Origin: Pseudomonadota bacterium | GTDB lineage: Bacteria; Myxococcota_A; Polyangia; Polyangiales; Polyangiaceae | Length of the DNA: 64,000 bases | Reading direction: 5' to 3' | Assembly: GCA_023431345.1 (NCBI GenBank) | Contig: JAEYWK010000160.1 | Location: 13,388-77,387 of the forward strand | Shown: in pieces, positions 17,668 through 25,431 of the stretch | Position numbering within the stretch: position 1 is the first letter of the stretch | Layout of the letters: the number at the start of each line of letters is the position of its first letter | Notes under the pieces: model-generated | What the model saw: only the letters and a program-made list of their open reading frames with translations | Database searches by the model: none | What the model was told of the DNA's origin: nothing | Position numbers and translations under genes: made by a program

Positions 17668-18588
17668 GTGCGCCTCGACGCCGCCCTCGACTTCTACCTG
17701 CAGCACCTGCGCGTCGAGCGCGCGCTGTCGCAGAACACGGTGCTGGCCTACGGGCGGGATCTCGGCAAGCTGATGGCGTTCGCCGAAGCGAGCGGAGCCG
17801 GCGAGATCGAGCAGGTGGATCTCGGCGTGATCTCGGGCTGGATCCGCGAGATGTCGCGCGGAGGCCTGGGGCCGCGCAGCACCGCGCGGCATTTGTCGGC
17901 GGCGCGCGGGTTCTGCAAGTTCCTCATGCGCGAGGGCGTGCTGCGCGCGGATCCGACCGAGCTGGCGGCGAGGCCGCGCTTCGGCCGGAAGCTGCCGCGC
18001 GCGCTCGGTGAATCGGAGATGGTGACGCTGATCGAGGCGCCGCCGCCGGACACCCTGCGCGGTTTGCGCGATCGCGCCATGCTCAGCTTGATGTACGCGG
18101 CAGGGCTGCGCGTCAGCGAGCTGGTGGCGCTGACGCTCGGCGACGTCGACCGCGCGCGCGGCATCGTGTCCGCGTTCGGCAAGGGCAAGAAGCGGCGGCT
18201 CGTACCGCTGGGCGAGGTCGCGCTCGACCACCTGTCCGCCTACCTCGAAGCGCGAGACGCCGAGGCCGCCGCCAAAGCGGCCAAGCTCGGCGCCAGCGCC
18301 GCCAAGCCGTCGATGTTGCTCTTCCCTTCGCCCCGGGGCGGGAAGCTGACGCGTCAGGCGTTCTGGAAAATCGTGGGCCGTACCGCGCGCGGCGCCGGCC
18401 TCCGCGGCCACGTTCACCCGCACCAGTTGCGTCATTCTTTCGCCACGCACCTACTCTCGGGTGGCGCGGATTTACGCAGTGTTCAGACCCTCCTCGGACA
18501 CGCCAACGTGGCGACGACCGAGATCTACACGCACGTCTCGCAAGATCGCGTGCGGCAGGCTTACCGCAAAGCGCACCCGCGAGCCTGA
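17668..18588 (+). CDS. xerD: Tyrosine site-specific recombinase (XerC/XerD type)
   Basis: A 306-residue recombinase that resolves chromosome dimers at dif. The SAM-like N-terminal core-binding domain includes RALSQNTVLAYGRDL. The catalytic residues are seen in order: Arg in AAGLRVSELVALTLGDVD, Lys in GKGKKRRLVPLG, HxxR in HPHQLRHSFATHLLSGG, His in LLGHANVATTEIYTHV and the nucleophile Tyr in the same block. The GTG start at 17668 is supported by a GAGG five to seven bases upstream. XerD rather than XerC is a guess. No mobile element lies around it. Confidence 0.92.
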   Translation: MRLDAALDFYLQHLRVERALSQNTVLAYGRDLGKLMAFAEASGAGEIEQVDLGVISGWIREMSRGGLGPRSTARHLSAARGFCKFLMREGVLRADPTELAARPRFGRKLPRALGESEMVTLIEAPPPDTLRGLRDRAMLSLMYAAGLRVSELVALTLGDVDRARGIVSAFGKGKKRRLVPLGEVALDHLSAYLEARDAEAAAKAAKLGASAAKPSMLLFPSPRGGKLTRQAFWKIVGRTARGAGLRGHVHPHQLRHSFATHLLSGGADLRSVQTLLGHANVATTEIYTHVSQDRVRQAYRKAHPRA

Positions 18589-18638
18589 TTCGCGCGTCGG
18601 CCTTGAACGCGCGCCCGTGACTAGTATTGTGAGTCTAC

Positions 18639-19478
18639 GTGTCGTTCGTCCTGAAAGAGCCCCGCGCCGCCGAGGTGCCCGTCGTCGTGGAGGTTCCCCA
18701 CGCCGGTCTCGAGGTCGACGCGCAGACGCTGGCCACGTTGGCGGCGCCGGCCGCTGCCATCGGGCGCGACGCGGATCTGTACGTCGACGAGCTCTACGAA
18801 GACGCGCCCGATTGCGGCGCCACGCTGCTCGCGGCGCGCATGAGCCGCTACGTGGTCGACCTGAACCGCTCGGAGCATGACGTCGACCGTGAAACGGTGC
18901 TGGGTGAGAACGGGCGTTCGAGCCCTCACGGACTGATTTGGCGCTCCACGACCGACGGGCGCCCCGCGCTCACGCGGCCGCTGCCGAAGGCCGAGCTCGA
19001 GCGCCGACTCAAGGCCTACTACCGCCCGTACCACGACACGCTCGACGAGGTCGTGCGCGACAAGCTGGCGCGCTTCGGCTTCGTCATCGTGCTGTGCGGA
19101 CATTCGATGCCGAGTCGGGGGCGCGACGGCCACGATGACCCCGGGCGAGAACGCGCGGACGTGGTTCCCGGCACCCGCCGCCGCACGACGGCTGCGCCGG
19201 CCGTGATCGAGGTGACGGAGCGCGTCGCGGCCCGCTACCACCTCGGCTTGCTCCACGACGAGCCCTACCGCGGCGGGCACACGACCGTGCGCTATGGCCG
19301 CCCGACCGCCGCCATCCATGCCATCCAGATCGAGCTGAACCGCCGATTGTACATGGATGAGCAAACACTTACTAAAAAGGTTAATGAATTCCGCGTAGTC
19401 CGGAGCTTCTGCCGCAGCGTCGTCCAGGAGCTGGCCGAGCTTCGCGCGGTGCCGCTGGCGCGCGCCAGCCGACTCTGA
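18639..19478 (+). CDS. N-formylglutamate amidohydrolase family protein
   Basis: A 279-residue protein of the FGase family (HutG type), zinc-dependent enzymes that release formate from N-formyl-glutamate or related N-formyl peptides. VPVVVEVPHAGLEVD, DLYVDELYEDAPDCGATLLA, YVVDLNRSEHDVDRE and VLCGHSMPSRGRDGHDD carry the His/Asp/Glu residues expected for metal and substrate binding. IQIELNRRLYMDEQ is the C-terminal signature. The GTG at 18639 gives a normal length. No other histidine-degradation gene is near. A short AT-rich stretch near the 3' end (19350-19395) has codons unlike the rest. Confidence 0.88.
   Translation: MSFVLKEPRAAEVPVVVEVPHAGLEVDAQTLATLAAPAAAIGRDADLYVDELYEDAPDCGATLLAARMSRYVVDLNRSEHDVDRETVLGENGRSSPHGLIWRSTTDGRPALTRPLPKAELERRLKAYYRPYHDTLDEVVRDKLARFGFVIVLCGHSMPSRGRDGHDDPGRERADVVPGTRRRTTAAPAVIEVTERVAARYHLGLLHDEPYRGGHTTVRYGRPTAAIHAIQIELNRRLYMDEQTLTKKVNEFRVVRSFCRSVVQELAELRAVPLARASRL
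19350..19395 (+). other. AT-rich island within the FGase gene
   Basis: The codons for the segment EQTLTKKVNEF use ACA, CTT, ACT, AAA, GTT and AAT, which are rare elsewhere in the window. The reading frame is unbroken. It stands out strongly from the surrounding GC-rich sequence. Confidence 0.6.
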
Positions 19479-19522
19479 GCGCCGGCCCGGCGCCGCTGAA
19501 CAATTGAATGGCGTCTAGCCCC

Positions 19523-19550
19523 TTGACTTGGCCGGCCCTTCAACTACGTT
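19523..19550 (+). promoter_or_regulatory. Sigma70-type promoter for rpmB
   Basis: TTGACT at 19523-19528 and TACGTT at 19545-19550 with a 16-base spacer. Transcription would begin near 19557, only a few bases before the rpmB ATG at 19564. Confidence 0.6.
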
Positions 19551-19563
19551 CCGCGGCCTTCAC

Positions 19564-19791
19564 ATGGCCCGCAGCGAAATCACCGGCAAGCGCCGCTTGG
19601 CAGCCCAGAACGTCTCTCACTCGAACATCAAGACCAAGCGTTGGCAGAACGTGAACGTGCAGCGCCGTCGTCTGTGGGTTCCCGAGCTCGGTCGTCACAT
19701 CACGCTGAAGCTCACCACGGGTGATCTGCGTTCGATCGACAAGGTCGGCCTCTTGGCGTACGCCAAGAAGCACGGCATCAAGCTGGCCTGA
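19564..19791 (+). CDS. rpmB: 50S ribosomal protein L28
   Basis: A 75-residue L28 of the large ribosomal subunit. MARSEITGKRRLAAQNVSHS and the following RRRLWVPELGRHITLKLTT are typical; it lacks the Cys pairs of zinc-binding L28 forms. The ATG at 19564 is chosen by family alignment; an in-frame ATG at 19528 lies on the predicted -35 element. No Shine-Dalgarno is visible, in line with a very short leader. The usual partner rpmG is not adjacent. Confidence 0.96.
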   Translation: MARSEITGKRRLAAQNVSHSNIKTKRWQNVNVQRRRLWVPELGRHITLKLTTGDLRSIDKVGLLAYAKKHGIKLA

Positions 19792-19813
19792 GGCTTTCGC
19801 TTCGGAAAGAGCC
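19792..19813 (+). terminator. Hairpin after rpmB
   Basis: GGCTTTC pairs with GAAAGAGCC (one bulge) around a GCTTCG-type loop directly after the rpmB stop. No T tract follows, so factor-independent termination is only moderately supported. Confidence 0.5.
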
Positions 19814-19889
19814 GAGCAGCGTTCGTCGCGTGAGCGGCGAGCGCTTTCGGTGTTTTGTGCTCGGCGCCCCTCCCTGCCGCCCAGCGCCC

Positions 19890-19919
19890 CGCCTGGCGCG
19901 CCGCCGCCTGGCGCGCCGC
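19890..19919. repeat. Tandem 15-base duplication
   Basis: CGCCTGGCGCGCCGC occurs twice in a row at 19890-19904 and 19905-19919, in the gap between the convergent rpmB and GGT-like genes. The unit contains the palindrome GGCGCGCC. Confidence 0.75.
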
Positions 19920-19928
19920 ACCCGCCCC

Positions 19929-20885
19929 TCAGCCCTCCAGGGCCTCCACCGTCCGGGCCGTCGCGCTCCGCCTGATCCCCATCCGCCTCGCTCCGCTGGA
20001 ACCAGCGACGACGCTCCCGGGGCTCACCCACACCTCGTGCGCGGAGCTCGCCGTGTCGTACGTGATCCACATCGGCGCCGGCGCCGGCAGCGGCGTACCG
20101 GGCGCTAGGCGCGGCACGCCGCGCAGCGTCGGTTGAGCCACCATCGGCGCGGAGAGCTCGAGCTCCTCGACGTACAGCGCTTCGGGCTGCGACTCGAAGG
20201 CGACGGCGGCAAACAGCCCGTTGACGTCGACCGCGCTCACGCAAACGCCGCGCGTAAAAGGCGCCTTCGCCTCGTCCGCCCACGGCACGACCAGCTGGCG
20301 CGCGCCGCCCTGCTCGACGCGCGCGGCGCCGACGTCGAGCCCCTCAGGCTTGGCGAAATCAGCGGGCGTCACGAGCCCGCCGTTGGGAGCCCCGAAAGCG
20401 CGGACCAGCGCCCGCGACAGCTCGGGCTCGGAGAACGCCAGCGCGCCGACCTCCCCGACTCGCTTCAGCACCGCCGCGCGCTGGTCGGCGCCGTGCTCTT
20501 TCGCGAGCGCCACACCGTGCTGCACCAGTCGATTCAGCGTCGCGTGCGCGCCGTAACCGAGCGACACGGCCAGGGCGGGCACGGAGTAGGGCACGCCGAC
20601 GTACGCCGCCTTGGGTGGGAGCGCTCCGGGCAAGGTGCCACGGGGCCGCTTCGCGTTCTTGCCCGGCTGCCGGACCCGACCGTCGAACGCGCGATCGCCC
20701 GTTCCGGTGCCGCCGAGCAGCAACGACACGGAGCCGAGCAAGACGCCCGGGTAGGCGCCCGCGGCCGCGAAATAGCCTGCGACGACGGCGTCGATGGCGC
20801 TGCCGGCCTTGGTCAGCTCTTCGGCGGCAGCGGCTTCACAGAGCGGATCGGTCGAGCGCGCGAGCGCGCGCAGACGCAAGCTCAC
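19929..20885 (-). CDS. Gamma-glutamyltransferase-like protein lacking the catalytic Thr
   Basis: A 318-residue protein with the N-terminal look of the GGT family: AAAAEELTKAGSAIDAVVAGYFAAAGAYPGV matches the GGxAxDAAVA helix, and VPYSVPALAVSLGYG the following GxPGxxxG region. The part equal to the GGT nucleophile block TTHxSVVDxxGN reads RGVCVSAVDVNGLFAAV, so the Thr-Thr-His are absent. The protein is also about half of normal length. Autoprocessing and classical GGT chemistry are therefore unlikely. The GTG start overlaps the upstream DUF72-like gene (GTGA), so the two are coupled. Confidence 0.65.
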   Translation of the reverse strand: MSLRLRALARSTDPLCEAAAAEELTKAGSAIDAVVAGYFAAAGAYPGVLLGSVSLLLGGTGTGDRAFDGRVRQPGKNAKRPRGTLPGALPPKAAYVGVPYSVPALAVSLGYGAHATLNRLVQHGVALAKEHGADQRAAVLKRVGEVGALAFSEPELSRALVRAFGAPNGGLVTPADFAKPEGLDVGAARVEQGGARQLVVPWADEAKAPFTRGVCVSAVDVNGLFAAVAFESQPEALYVEELELSAPMVAQPTLRGVPRLAPGTPLPAPAPMWITYDTASSAHEVWVSPGSVVAGSSGARRMGIRRSATARTVEALEG

Positions 20886-21610
20886 GACTCTTCATCCTCG
20901 TCATCGAAGTCGTCGTCGTCGTCGTCGCCTTCGTCGTCGAGCTCTTCGTCGTCTTCATCGTCGCCTCCGCCACCCAGCTCGGCCCCGAGCAAGCCGCGCA
21001 AGTCTTTGGCGGCGCGAAGCGCGTTGTCGCCTTCGATCACGACGTAGGCCTCTTCGAACGCCGACAAGCGATCGGCGGCGCGCTCGATGGCAGAGCTTCG
21101 CACGCGGCCGCCAGCGCCGAGCGAGGAAATGCGCCCGTAGGCGACGTCACCGGGCGGCAAATCGTCGCGCGCTGGGTCGCGCGCGAGCGTTACGCCGAGC
21201 GACTCCGCCAGCGCTTCCGCCTCGGCTTCGGCGAGCAAGCCGGTCGGCTCCCAAACGACCGCGATCTCCGCCGCCTTCAGCAGCTCGACCAGCTTCGTGA
21301 GCCGGGCCCGGGTGCGCGCGCCGGGCCGCGCCGTCGGCGGCGTACGTAGCACGATGAAGCGCGCCGAGAGGCCGCGCGCCGTGTCGAGCGTGGGCGCGAC
21401 GTCGGCTTCCGTCGCCTCGGACTCGAGGCTACCGAGCGCCTTCGGTACCAGCACCGCGAAGACGAGGTGCGGCGGCGCCTCGCTCTTCATGGTCTCGAGC
21501 GTGCGCCGGCGGGGCGCGCCGTTGTCGAGGCGCACCTCCAGCAAATCAAGGCTCTTACCGTAGCGCGCAATGCTGAGCGCCGAAGGACTCTGACCGACAC
21601 GAAGGATCAT
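20882..21610 (-). CDS. Diverged DUF72-like TIM-barrel protein with acidic tail
   Basis: A protein of about 242 residues. MILRVGQSPSALSIARYGKSL, PHLVFAVLVPKALGSLE, ARFIVLRTPPTARP, AVVWEPTG and AYVVIEGDNALRAAKDLRGLL follow the order of DUF72 strands (GTSGWSY; FsvKvP; lfQlPP; vEfR; vyFNN), but most signature residues differ. After this fold there are about 30 residues almost entirely Asp/Glu. DUF72 function is unknown. An ATG at 21610 with GTGAG before it is preferred; a GTG at 21619 is possible. Confidence 0.55.
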   Translation of the reverse strand: MILRVGQSPSALSIARYGKSLDLLEVRLDNGAPRRRTLETMKSEAPPHLVFAVLVPKALGSLESEATEADVAPTLDTARGLSARFIVLRTPPTARPGARTRARLTKLVELLKAAEIAVVWEPTGLLAEAEAEALAESLGVTLARDPARDDLPPGDVAYGRISSLGAGGRVRSSAIERAADRLSAFEEAYVVIEGDNALRAAKDLRGLLGAELGGGGDDEDDEELDDEGDDDDDDFDDEDEES

Positions 21611-21713
21611 GAAGCTCACTTTGCCGCGACCGGGAGGGATGGTGTCGCGGAGGAGGGCGCGTCATAGCGTATCCCGGGCCACTGGGCCAGGCGCCGCGCG
21701 CTTCCACGAGCGC

Positions 21714-22589
21714 TTACGGCCCGCTGAAGTGGAACCACTGAGTGGGCGACTCGGTCACGAAGGCCTCCATCGCCGAAATGGCGCTCTGAGCGGCCGCCTC
21801 CAGCTCGGAAGCGCCGGCACGGCGCGCCAGATAGAGCGCCGGACACACCGAAACCTCGTAGTCGAAGAAGCCTCGACGCCGCGCGAACACCGGCACCACC
21901 GCGGCGCCGCTCAGGCTGGCCAACCGAAACGGGCCCTCGGGCGCGGCAAATTCCTGCCCGAACAGCGACACCGGGAGCGTGCGCCCGCTCGGCGGCACTC
22001 GGTCGAGCTGCAGCGCCGCCACCCCGCCCTGCTTCAGGTGCGCGATCAGCGGCAGCGCATCGGTGGGGTGACCGCCGATGTGCAAGATGCGCACGCCGCG
22101 CTCGCCGCGGATGCGATCATGAAGCTCGCGTGCCGCGGCGTTCGGCTCGCGCTCCATCACGATCACCGCCGGCGCGTCGACGCTGCGGCTGAGCAGCTGC
22201 GCCGTCAGCTCCCACGGCCCCACGTGGGCCGTCACCAGCACCACTCCGCCGCGAGCGACGGCCTCCCGCAGGCGCTCCTCGCCCGTCACGCTCACGCGCG
22301 GCTTCACGTCGGGCCGCCCGCTCGCCATGGCCTCCGTGAAGCACGAGGCGTAGCTCGCGAGGGTGCTGACGGCGTCGAGCTGCTCGCGCCAGGCGCTGCG
22401 CACGCCGTAGATGCGCCGCAAATTCTGGATGACGCGCCGCCGCACGTCGGGCAGCGCGACTCCGAACAGCGCGCCGATGGCAGGCGGGCTCAGCCGGACG
22501 AACCGCTCCGGGCCGCGCTCCGCGCCCCAATGCGCGAGCCGCCGCAGAAATGCGCTCTGCTCGCGGCGCGGGGCGGCTCTTTCGGCCAT
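21714..22589 (-). CDS. LpxL/HtrB-type lipid A acyltransferase
   Basis: A protein of about 291 residues that adds a secondary acyl chain to lipid A or a related glycolipid at the inner membrane. VVLVTAHVGPWELTAQLLS carries the H-x4-E acyltransferase motif; AVIVMEREPNAAARELHD and AALQLDRVPPSGRTLPVSLFG follow; the C-terminal PTQWFHFSGP is typical. The ATG at 22589 is supported by GGGAGGA nine bases upstream; a GTG at 22607 is the alternative. The N-terminal hydrophobic segment is weak compared with E. coli LpxL. It is divergent from the TrmN6-like gene. Confidence 0.88.
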   Translation of the reverse strand: MAERAAPRREQSAFLRRLAHWGAERGPERFVRLSPPAIGALFGVALPDVRRRVIQNLRRIYGVRSAWREQLDAVSTLASYASCFTEAMASGRPDVKPRVSVTGEERLREAVARGGVVLVTAHVGPWELTAQLLSRSVDAPAVIVMEREPNAAARELHDRIRGERGVRILHIGGHPTDALPLIAHLKQGGVAALQLDRVPPSGRTLPVSLFGQEFAAPEGPFRLASLSGAAVVPVFARRRGFFDYEVSVCPALYLARRAGASELEAAAQSAISAMEAFVTESPTQWFHFSGP

Positions 22590-22666
22590 GTCGCGCCGTC
22601 CTCCCACACGCTCGCCGTCGCCGCAAGCTTGGCAAGCGCGCGGCGAACGGCGAAACTCGGAAGCCG

Positions 22667-23395
22667 GTGGCCCCCGCGCCCAGCACCACGACCGACACGC
22701 TGCTCGGCGGCGAGCTGCGGCTGCTGCAGCCGAAATCCGGCTACCGCATCAACGTCGACTCGCTGCTGCTCGTCGCCTTCGCAGGGCCGCGGCGCGTCGA
22801 GCGCGTGCTGGACCTGGGCGCGGGCGTCGGCGCGCTCGGGCTGCTCGCGCTCCGCCAAGGGCTAGCGAATCAGGCGCTGCTGGTCGAGGCCGACCCCAAG
22901 CTGGCCGCCCTCGCCCAGCTGAACCTGGAGCGCGGCGGCTTCCACGGCGAAGTGCGCGCGCTCGATCTGACGAGCCACCGTCTACGCGAGACCGGCGTGC
23001 CGCTCGTGCTGTGTAACCCCCCTTATTACCCCTCGCACAGTCACCGGCCCGCGCAGACGCCCGCCAAAGCGGCGGCGCGCAGCGGCGAGCTCGCGCCGTT
23101 CTTGGCCGCCGCGGGCGCCAGCGTCGCGCGCAAGACGGGCCGGGCGCTGTTCAGCTACCCCGCCCCGCAGCTGCCCGAGCTGTTCGCGCTGGCGGCGGCG
23201 CAGAGCCTGGTGCCGAAGCGGCTGCGTTTGGTGCATGCGCGAGCGGACGAGCCCGCGCGGCTCGCGCTCGTCGAGCTGCGCGCGGCCCGCCCCGGCGGTC
23301 TGGTGATCGAGCCAGCGCTCGTCGAGTGGCTCGGACGGCGACGCTCGCCCGAGCTCGCCGCGATCAGCGAAGGCCGAGCAAACGATCGAAGATGA
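22667..23395 (+). CDS. TrmN6-like tRNA adenine-N6 methyltransferase
   Basis: A protein of about 242 residues. Before the Rossmann core, TDTLLGGELRLLQPKSGYRINVDSLLL is the characteristic N-terminal block of the YfiC/TrmN6 family. VERVLDLGAGVGALGLLAL is the SAM-binding motif and VPLVLCNPPYYPS the NPPY catalytic motif. The E. coli enzyme methylates A37 of tRNA1(Val). The GTG at 22667 is preferred; the frame is open to 22550 but lacks conserved residues. Its 3' end overlaps the convergent RNA methylase gene by about 30 bases. Confidence 0.85.
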   Translation: MAPAPSTTTDTLLGGELRLLQPKSGYRINVDSLLLVAFAGPRRVERVLDLGAGVGALGLLALRQGLANQALLVEADPKLAALAQLNLERGGFHGEVRALDLTSHRLRETGVPLVLCNPPYYPSHSHRPAQTPAKAAARSGELAPFLAAAGASVARKTGRALFSYPAPQLPELFALAAAQSLVPKRLRLVHARADEPARLALVELRAARPGGLVIEPALVEWLGRRRSPELAAISEGRANDRR

Positions 23396-23918
23396 TGGCG
23401 GCAGCCGCGCGCACGCTGAGGTGATTGAAGCCGTCGCTGCGCGGCGAGCGGATCGGCGCCAAATAGCGATCCGCGCGCTCCATCACTTCGTCGGCGAGGC
23501 CCCACCCCGTCCCGAACGCGAGCAAGATCGGCGGCCCCTCGTTGGCCAAGAGCTCGCGCGCGGCCTCGTGCGAGATGCCCTTGCCCGACTCGCGCGCGCT
23601 CGTCACCCACAGCTCCGTGCCCGGGCCCGACTGGTCGAGCGCCTCTTGCAGCGAGCTCACGACGCAGAGCGCGCGCATCGGCGGCACGCGATCGGGGATG
23701 CGCCGCGAGCCCGAGCCGCTGAGCCAGTGCTCACGCACGCGATTCGCGAGCTCGCGCTGGGCGGCGATCGGGTGCGCCACGTAGTAGGCAGCCAGCCCGT
23801 AGGTGTGCGCGCTCCGCGCGATGTCGTGCAAGTCGAGGTTGGTGATGGCGCCGGTCACGACCTGGCGCTCACGGTCCAAAATCGGGTGGTGGATCAGCAC
23901 CGCAGAGACGCTTCTCAT
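23364..23918 (-). CDS. SAM-dependent RNA methyltransferase (Methyltrn_RNA_4 family)
   Basis: A 184-residue protein with a trefoil-knot methylase look: MRSVSAVLIHHPILDRERQV, AITNLDLHDIARSAHTYGL, AAYYVAHPIAAQRELANRV, PILLAFGTGWGLADEVME and SDGFNHLSVRAAAAIIFDRL. This family (PF09936) is known mostly as a neighbour or fusion partner of TrmD in Deltaproteobacteria-type genomes; its RNA target is not established. It overlaps the trmD stop by ATGA, so it is translated with TrmD, and it occupies the place where rplS usually lies. Confidence 0.85.
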   Translation of the reverse strand: MRSVSAVLIHHPILDRERQVVTGAITNLDLHDIARSAHTYGLAAYYVAHPIAAQRELANRVREHWLSGSGSRRIPDRVPPMRALCVVSSLQEALDQSGPGTELWVTSARESGKGISHEAARELLANEGPPILLAFGTGWGLADEVMERADRYLAPIRSPRSDGFNHLSVRAAAAIIFDRLLGLR

Positions 23919-24628
23919 CGCTGGCTCTTTCGCTCCGGCTCACCCACCAAGTCCGGGCGCCGCGCGGCGCTGCGGAGGCGCGCTTGCTCCTCGCGGTAGC
24001 GCCGAATCTTCGCGTGATCGCCGCTGCGCAAGATCTCGGGCACCTCCATGCCGCGAAACTCGAGCGGCCGCGTGTAATGCGGATACTCGAGCAGCCCGCC
24101 CAGCTCTTCGCTGAACGACTCTTCCCGCGCCGAATCGTCGTTGCCGAGCACGCCGGGCAGCAAGCGAATCACCGCTTCGAGCAGGCACATGGCGGGGATC
24201 TCGCCGCCCGTCACCACGAAATCGCCCAGCGACAGCTCTTCGTCGACGAACGAGCGCACGCGCTCGTCGAAGCCCTCGTAGCGGCCGCAGGTCAGGCAGA
24301 GGCGCGACTTCTGGGCGAGGCGCCGCGCGTCCGTTTGCGTGAAGCGCTTGCCCTGCGGCGTGAGCAAGATGCGATGAACCGGCTCGCCTTCGCCGAGCGC
24401 GGCGCAGGCCGCGTCCATCGCTGCCACGGTGCAGTCCGGGCGCATCACCATGCCCGACCCGCCGCCGTAGGGCGTGTCGTCGACGCTCAAGTGCTTGCCG
24501 AGGCCGTGCGGTCGCAGGTCTTCGTAGTGCACGCTGACGAGCCCGCCGTTCTTGGCGCGCCCCATCAAGCTCGTCTCGAAGAAGGGACCGAAGAGCTCCG
24601 GGAACAGCGTGACGATCGCGATTTGCAT
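23915..24628 (-). CDS. trmD: tRNA (guanine-37-N1)-methyltransferase
   Basis: A 237-residue SPOUT enzyme that methylates G37 next to the anticodon and prevents frameshifting. MQIAIVTLFPELFGPFFETS, DDTPYGGGSGMVMRPDC, LTCGRYEGFDERVRSFVDEE and SLGDFVVTGGEIPAM (knot region) are diagnostic; the C-terminal domain includes YPHYTRPLEFRGMEVPEIL. It starts 13 bases after rimM and is coupled to the next methylase. Confidence 0.96.
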   Translation of the reverse strand: MQIAIVTLFPELFGPFFETSLMGRAKNGGLVSVHYEDLRPHGLGKHLSVDDTPYGGGSGMVMRPDCTVAAMDAACAALGEGEPVHRILLTPQGKRFTQTDARRLAQKSRLCLTCGRYEGFDERVRSFVDEELSLGDFVVTGGEIPAMCLLEAVIRLLPGVLGNDDSAREESFSEELGGLLEYPHYTRPLEFRGMEVPEILRSGDHAKIRRYREEQARLRSAARRPDLVGEPERKSQR

Positions 24629-24641
24629 CAGGCTCGCCGCT

Positions 24642-25175
24642 TCAGCTCAAGAGCCCTTCGAGCGACGACAGCACCACCAGCTTCTCTTTCACCGACACGC
24701 GCTCGATGAAGTCGTCGAGCAGAGGCTGCTCCAGCTTGCGACCGTCGAGCGCCTCGATGACGATCGAGTCCACGCTGGGGTGCGTCGCGATTTCGATCAC
24801 GACGCCTAGGTCGCCTTCGGGACCGGTGACGCGCGCGCCGATCAAGTCGACCAAGAAGTACTCCGACTCATCCATCGGTAGCGCGCCGCGCGCCACCCAC
24901 ACCGTGGCGCCTCGCAGCGCCTCGGCGCCGTTGCGGTCGCTCACGCCCTCCAGCTCGACGAGGTAAGCCTTGGGCACGGCGCGGGCCCGCGCGATGCTGA
25001 ACGCCTTGGCGCCCGCCGCGCTCTCCGGCTTATCCGAGAGCCACAGCTCGTCCACTTGATCGAGGGCGTCGCTGTCCTGATTGAACAGCTCGACGCGCAG
25101 CTCGCCCTTCAAGCCGTGGGCGCGCCCGACACGGCCGATCGCCAGGAGGTCGTCGGCCGGTACCGGTGACGTCAA
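24642..25175 (-). CDS. rimM: 16S rRNA processing protein
   Basis: A 177-residue RimM, which helps assemble the 30S head around S19. The N-terminal IGRVGRAHGLKGELRVELFN is the signature; the C-terminal PRC-barrel contains YFLVDLIGARVTGPEGDLGVV and IEALDGRKLEQPLLDDFIERV. The TTG start at 25175 overlaps the khpA stop, which explains the unusual initiator. Its place between the KH protein and trmD is the classical order. Confidence 0.95.
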   Translation of the reverse strand: MTSPVPADDLLAIGRVGRAHGLKGELRVELFNQDSDALDQVDELWLSDKPESAAGAKAFSIARARAVPKAYLVELEGVSDRNGAEALRGATVWVARGALPMDESEYFLVDLIGARVTGPEGDLGVVIEIATHPSVDSIVIEALDGRKLEQPLLDDFIERVSVKEKLVVLSSLEGLLS

Positions 25176-25408
25176 TCGATGATGTCGAGGTGTGCGCGGC
25201 GACCAATCTTGATCGACGCCGCGGACACGATAGTGCGGAGCGACTGGGCGGTGCGGCCATCTTTGCCGATCACCTTGCCGATGTCGTTCTTGGCGACGCG
25301 CAGCTCGAGGATGATGTTGTTGTCACCCTCGATCTCCGCGACGTCGACGCTCTTGGGATCATCCACGAGCGCTTCCGCCAACGTTTGTACGAGTTGCTTG
25401 AGCGCCAT
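25172..25408 (-). CDS. khpA: KH-domain RNA-binding protein
   Basis: A 78-residue KhpA/YlqC-type protein made of a single KH domain. The GxxG loop and its context are seen in VAKNDIGKVIGKDGRTAQSL, followed by RTIVSAASIKIGRRAHLDI. In other bacteria KhpA pairs with KhpB and binds many RNAs. It lies 23 bases after rpsP and overlaps rimM. Confidence 0.93.
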   Translation of the reverse strand: MALKQLVQTLAEALVDDPKSVDVAEIEGDNNIILELRVAKNDIGKVIGKDGRTAQSLRTIVSAASIKIGRRAHLDIID

Positions 25409-25431
25409 GCTTGGCTCGGGCCGTGGCCCGC

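Noticed and set aside
17668..18588. Integrase of a mobile element
   Set aside because: Length and motifs fit XerC/D, the gene sits after trpC, and there are no att repeats, tRNA or transposition genes near it.
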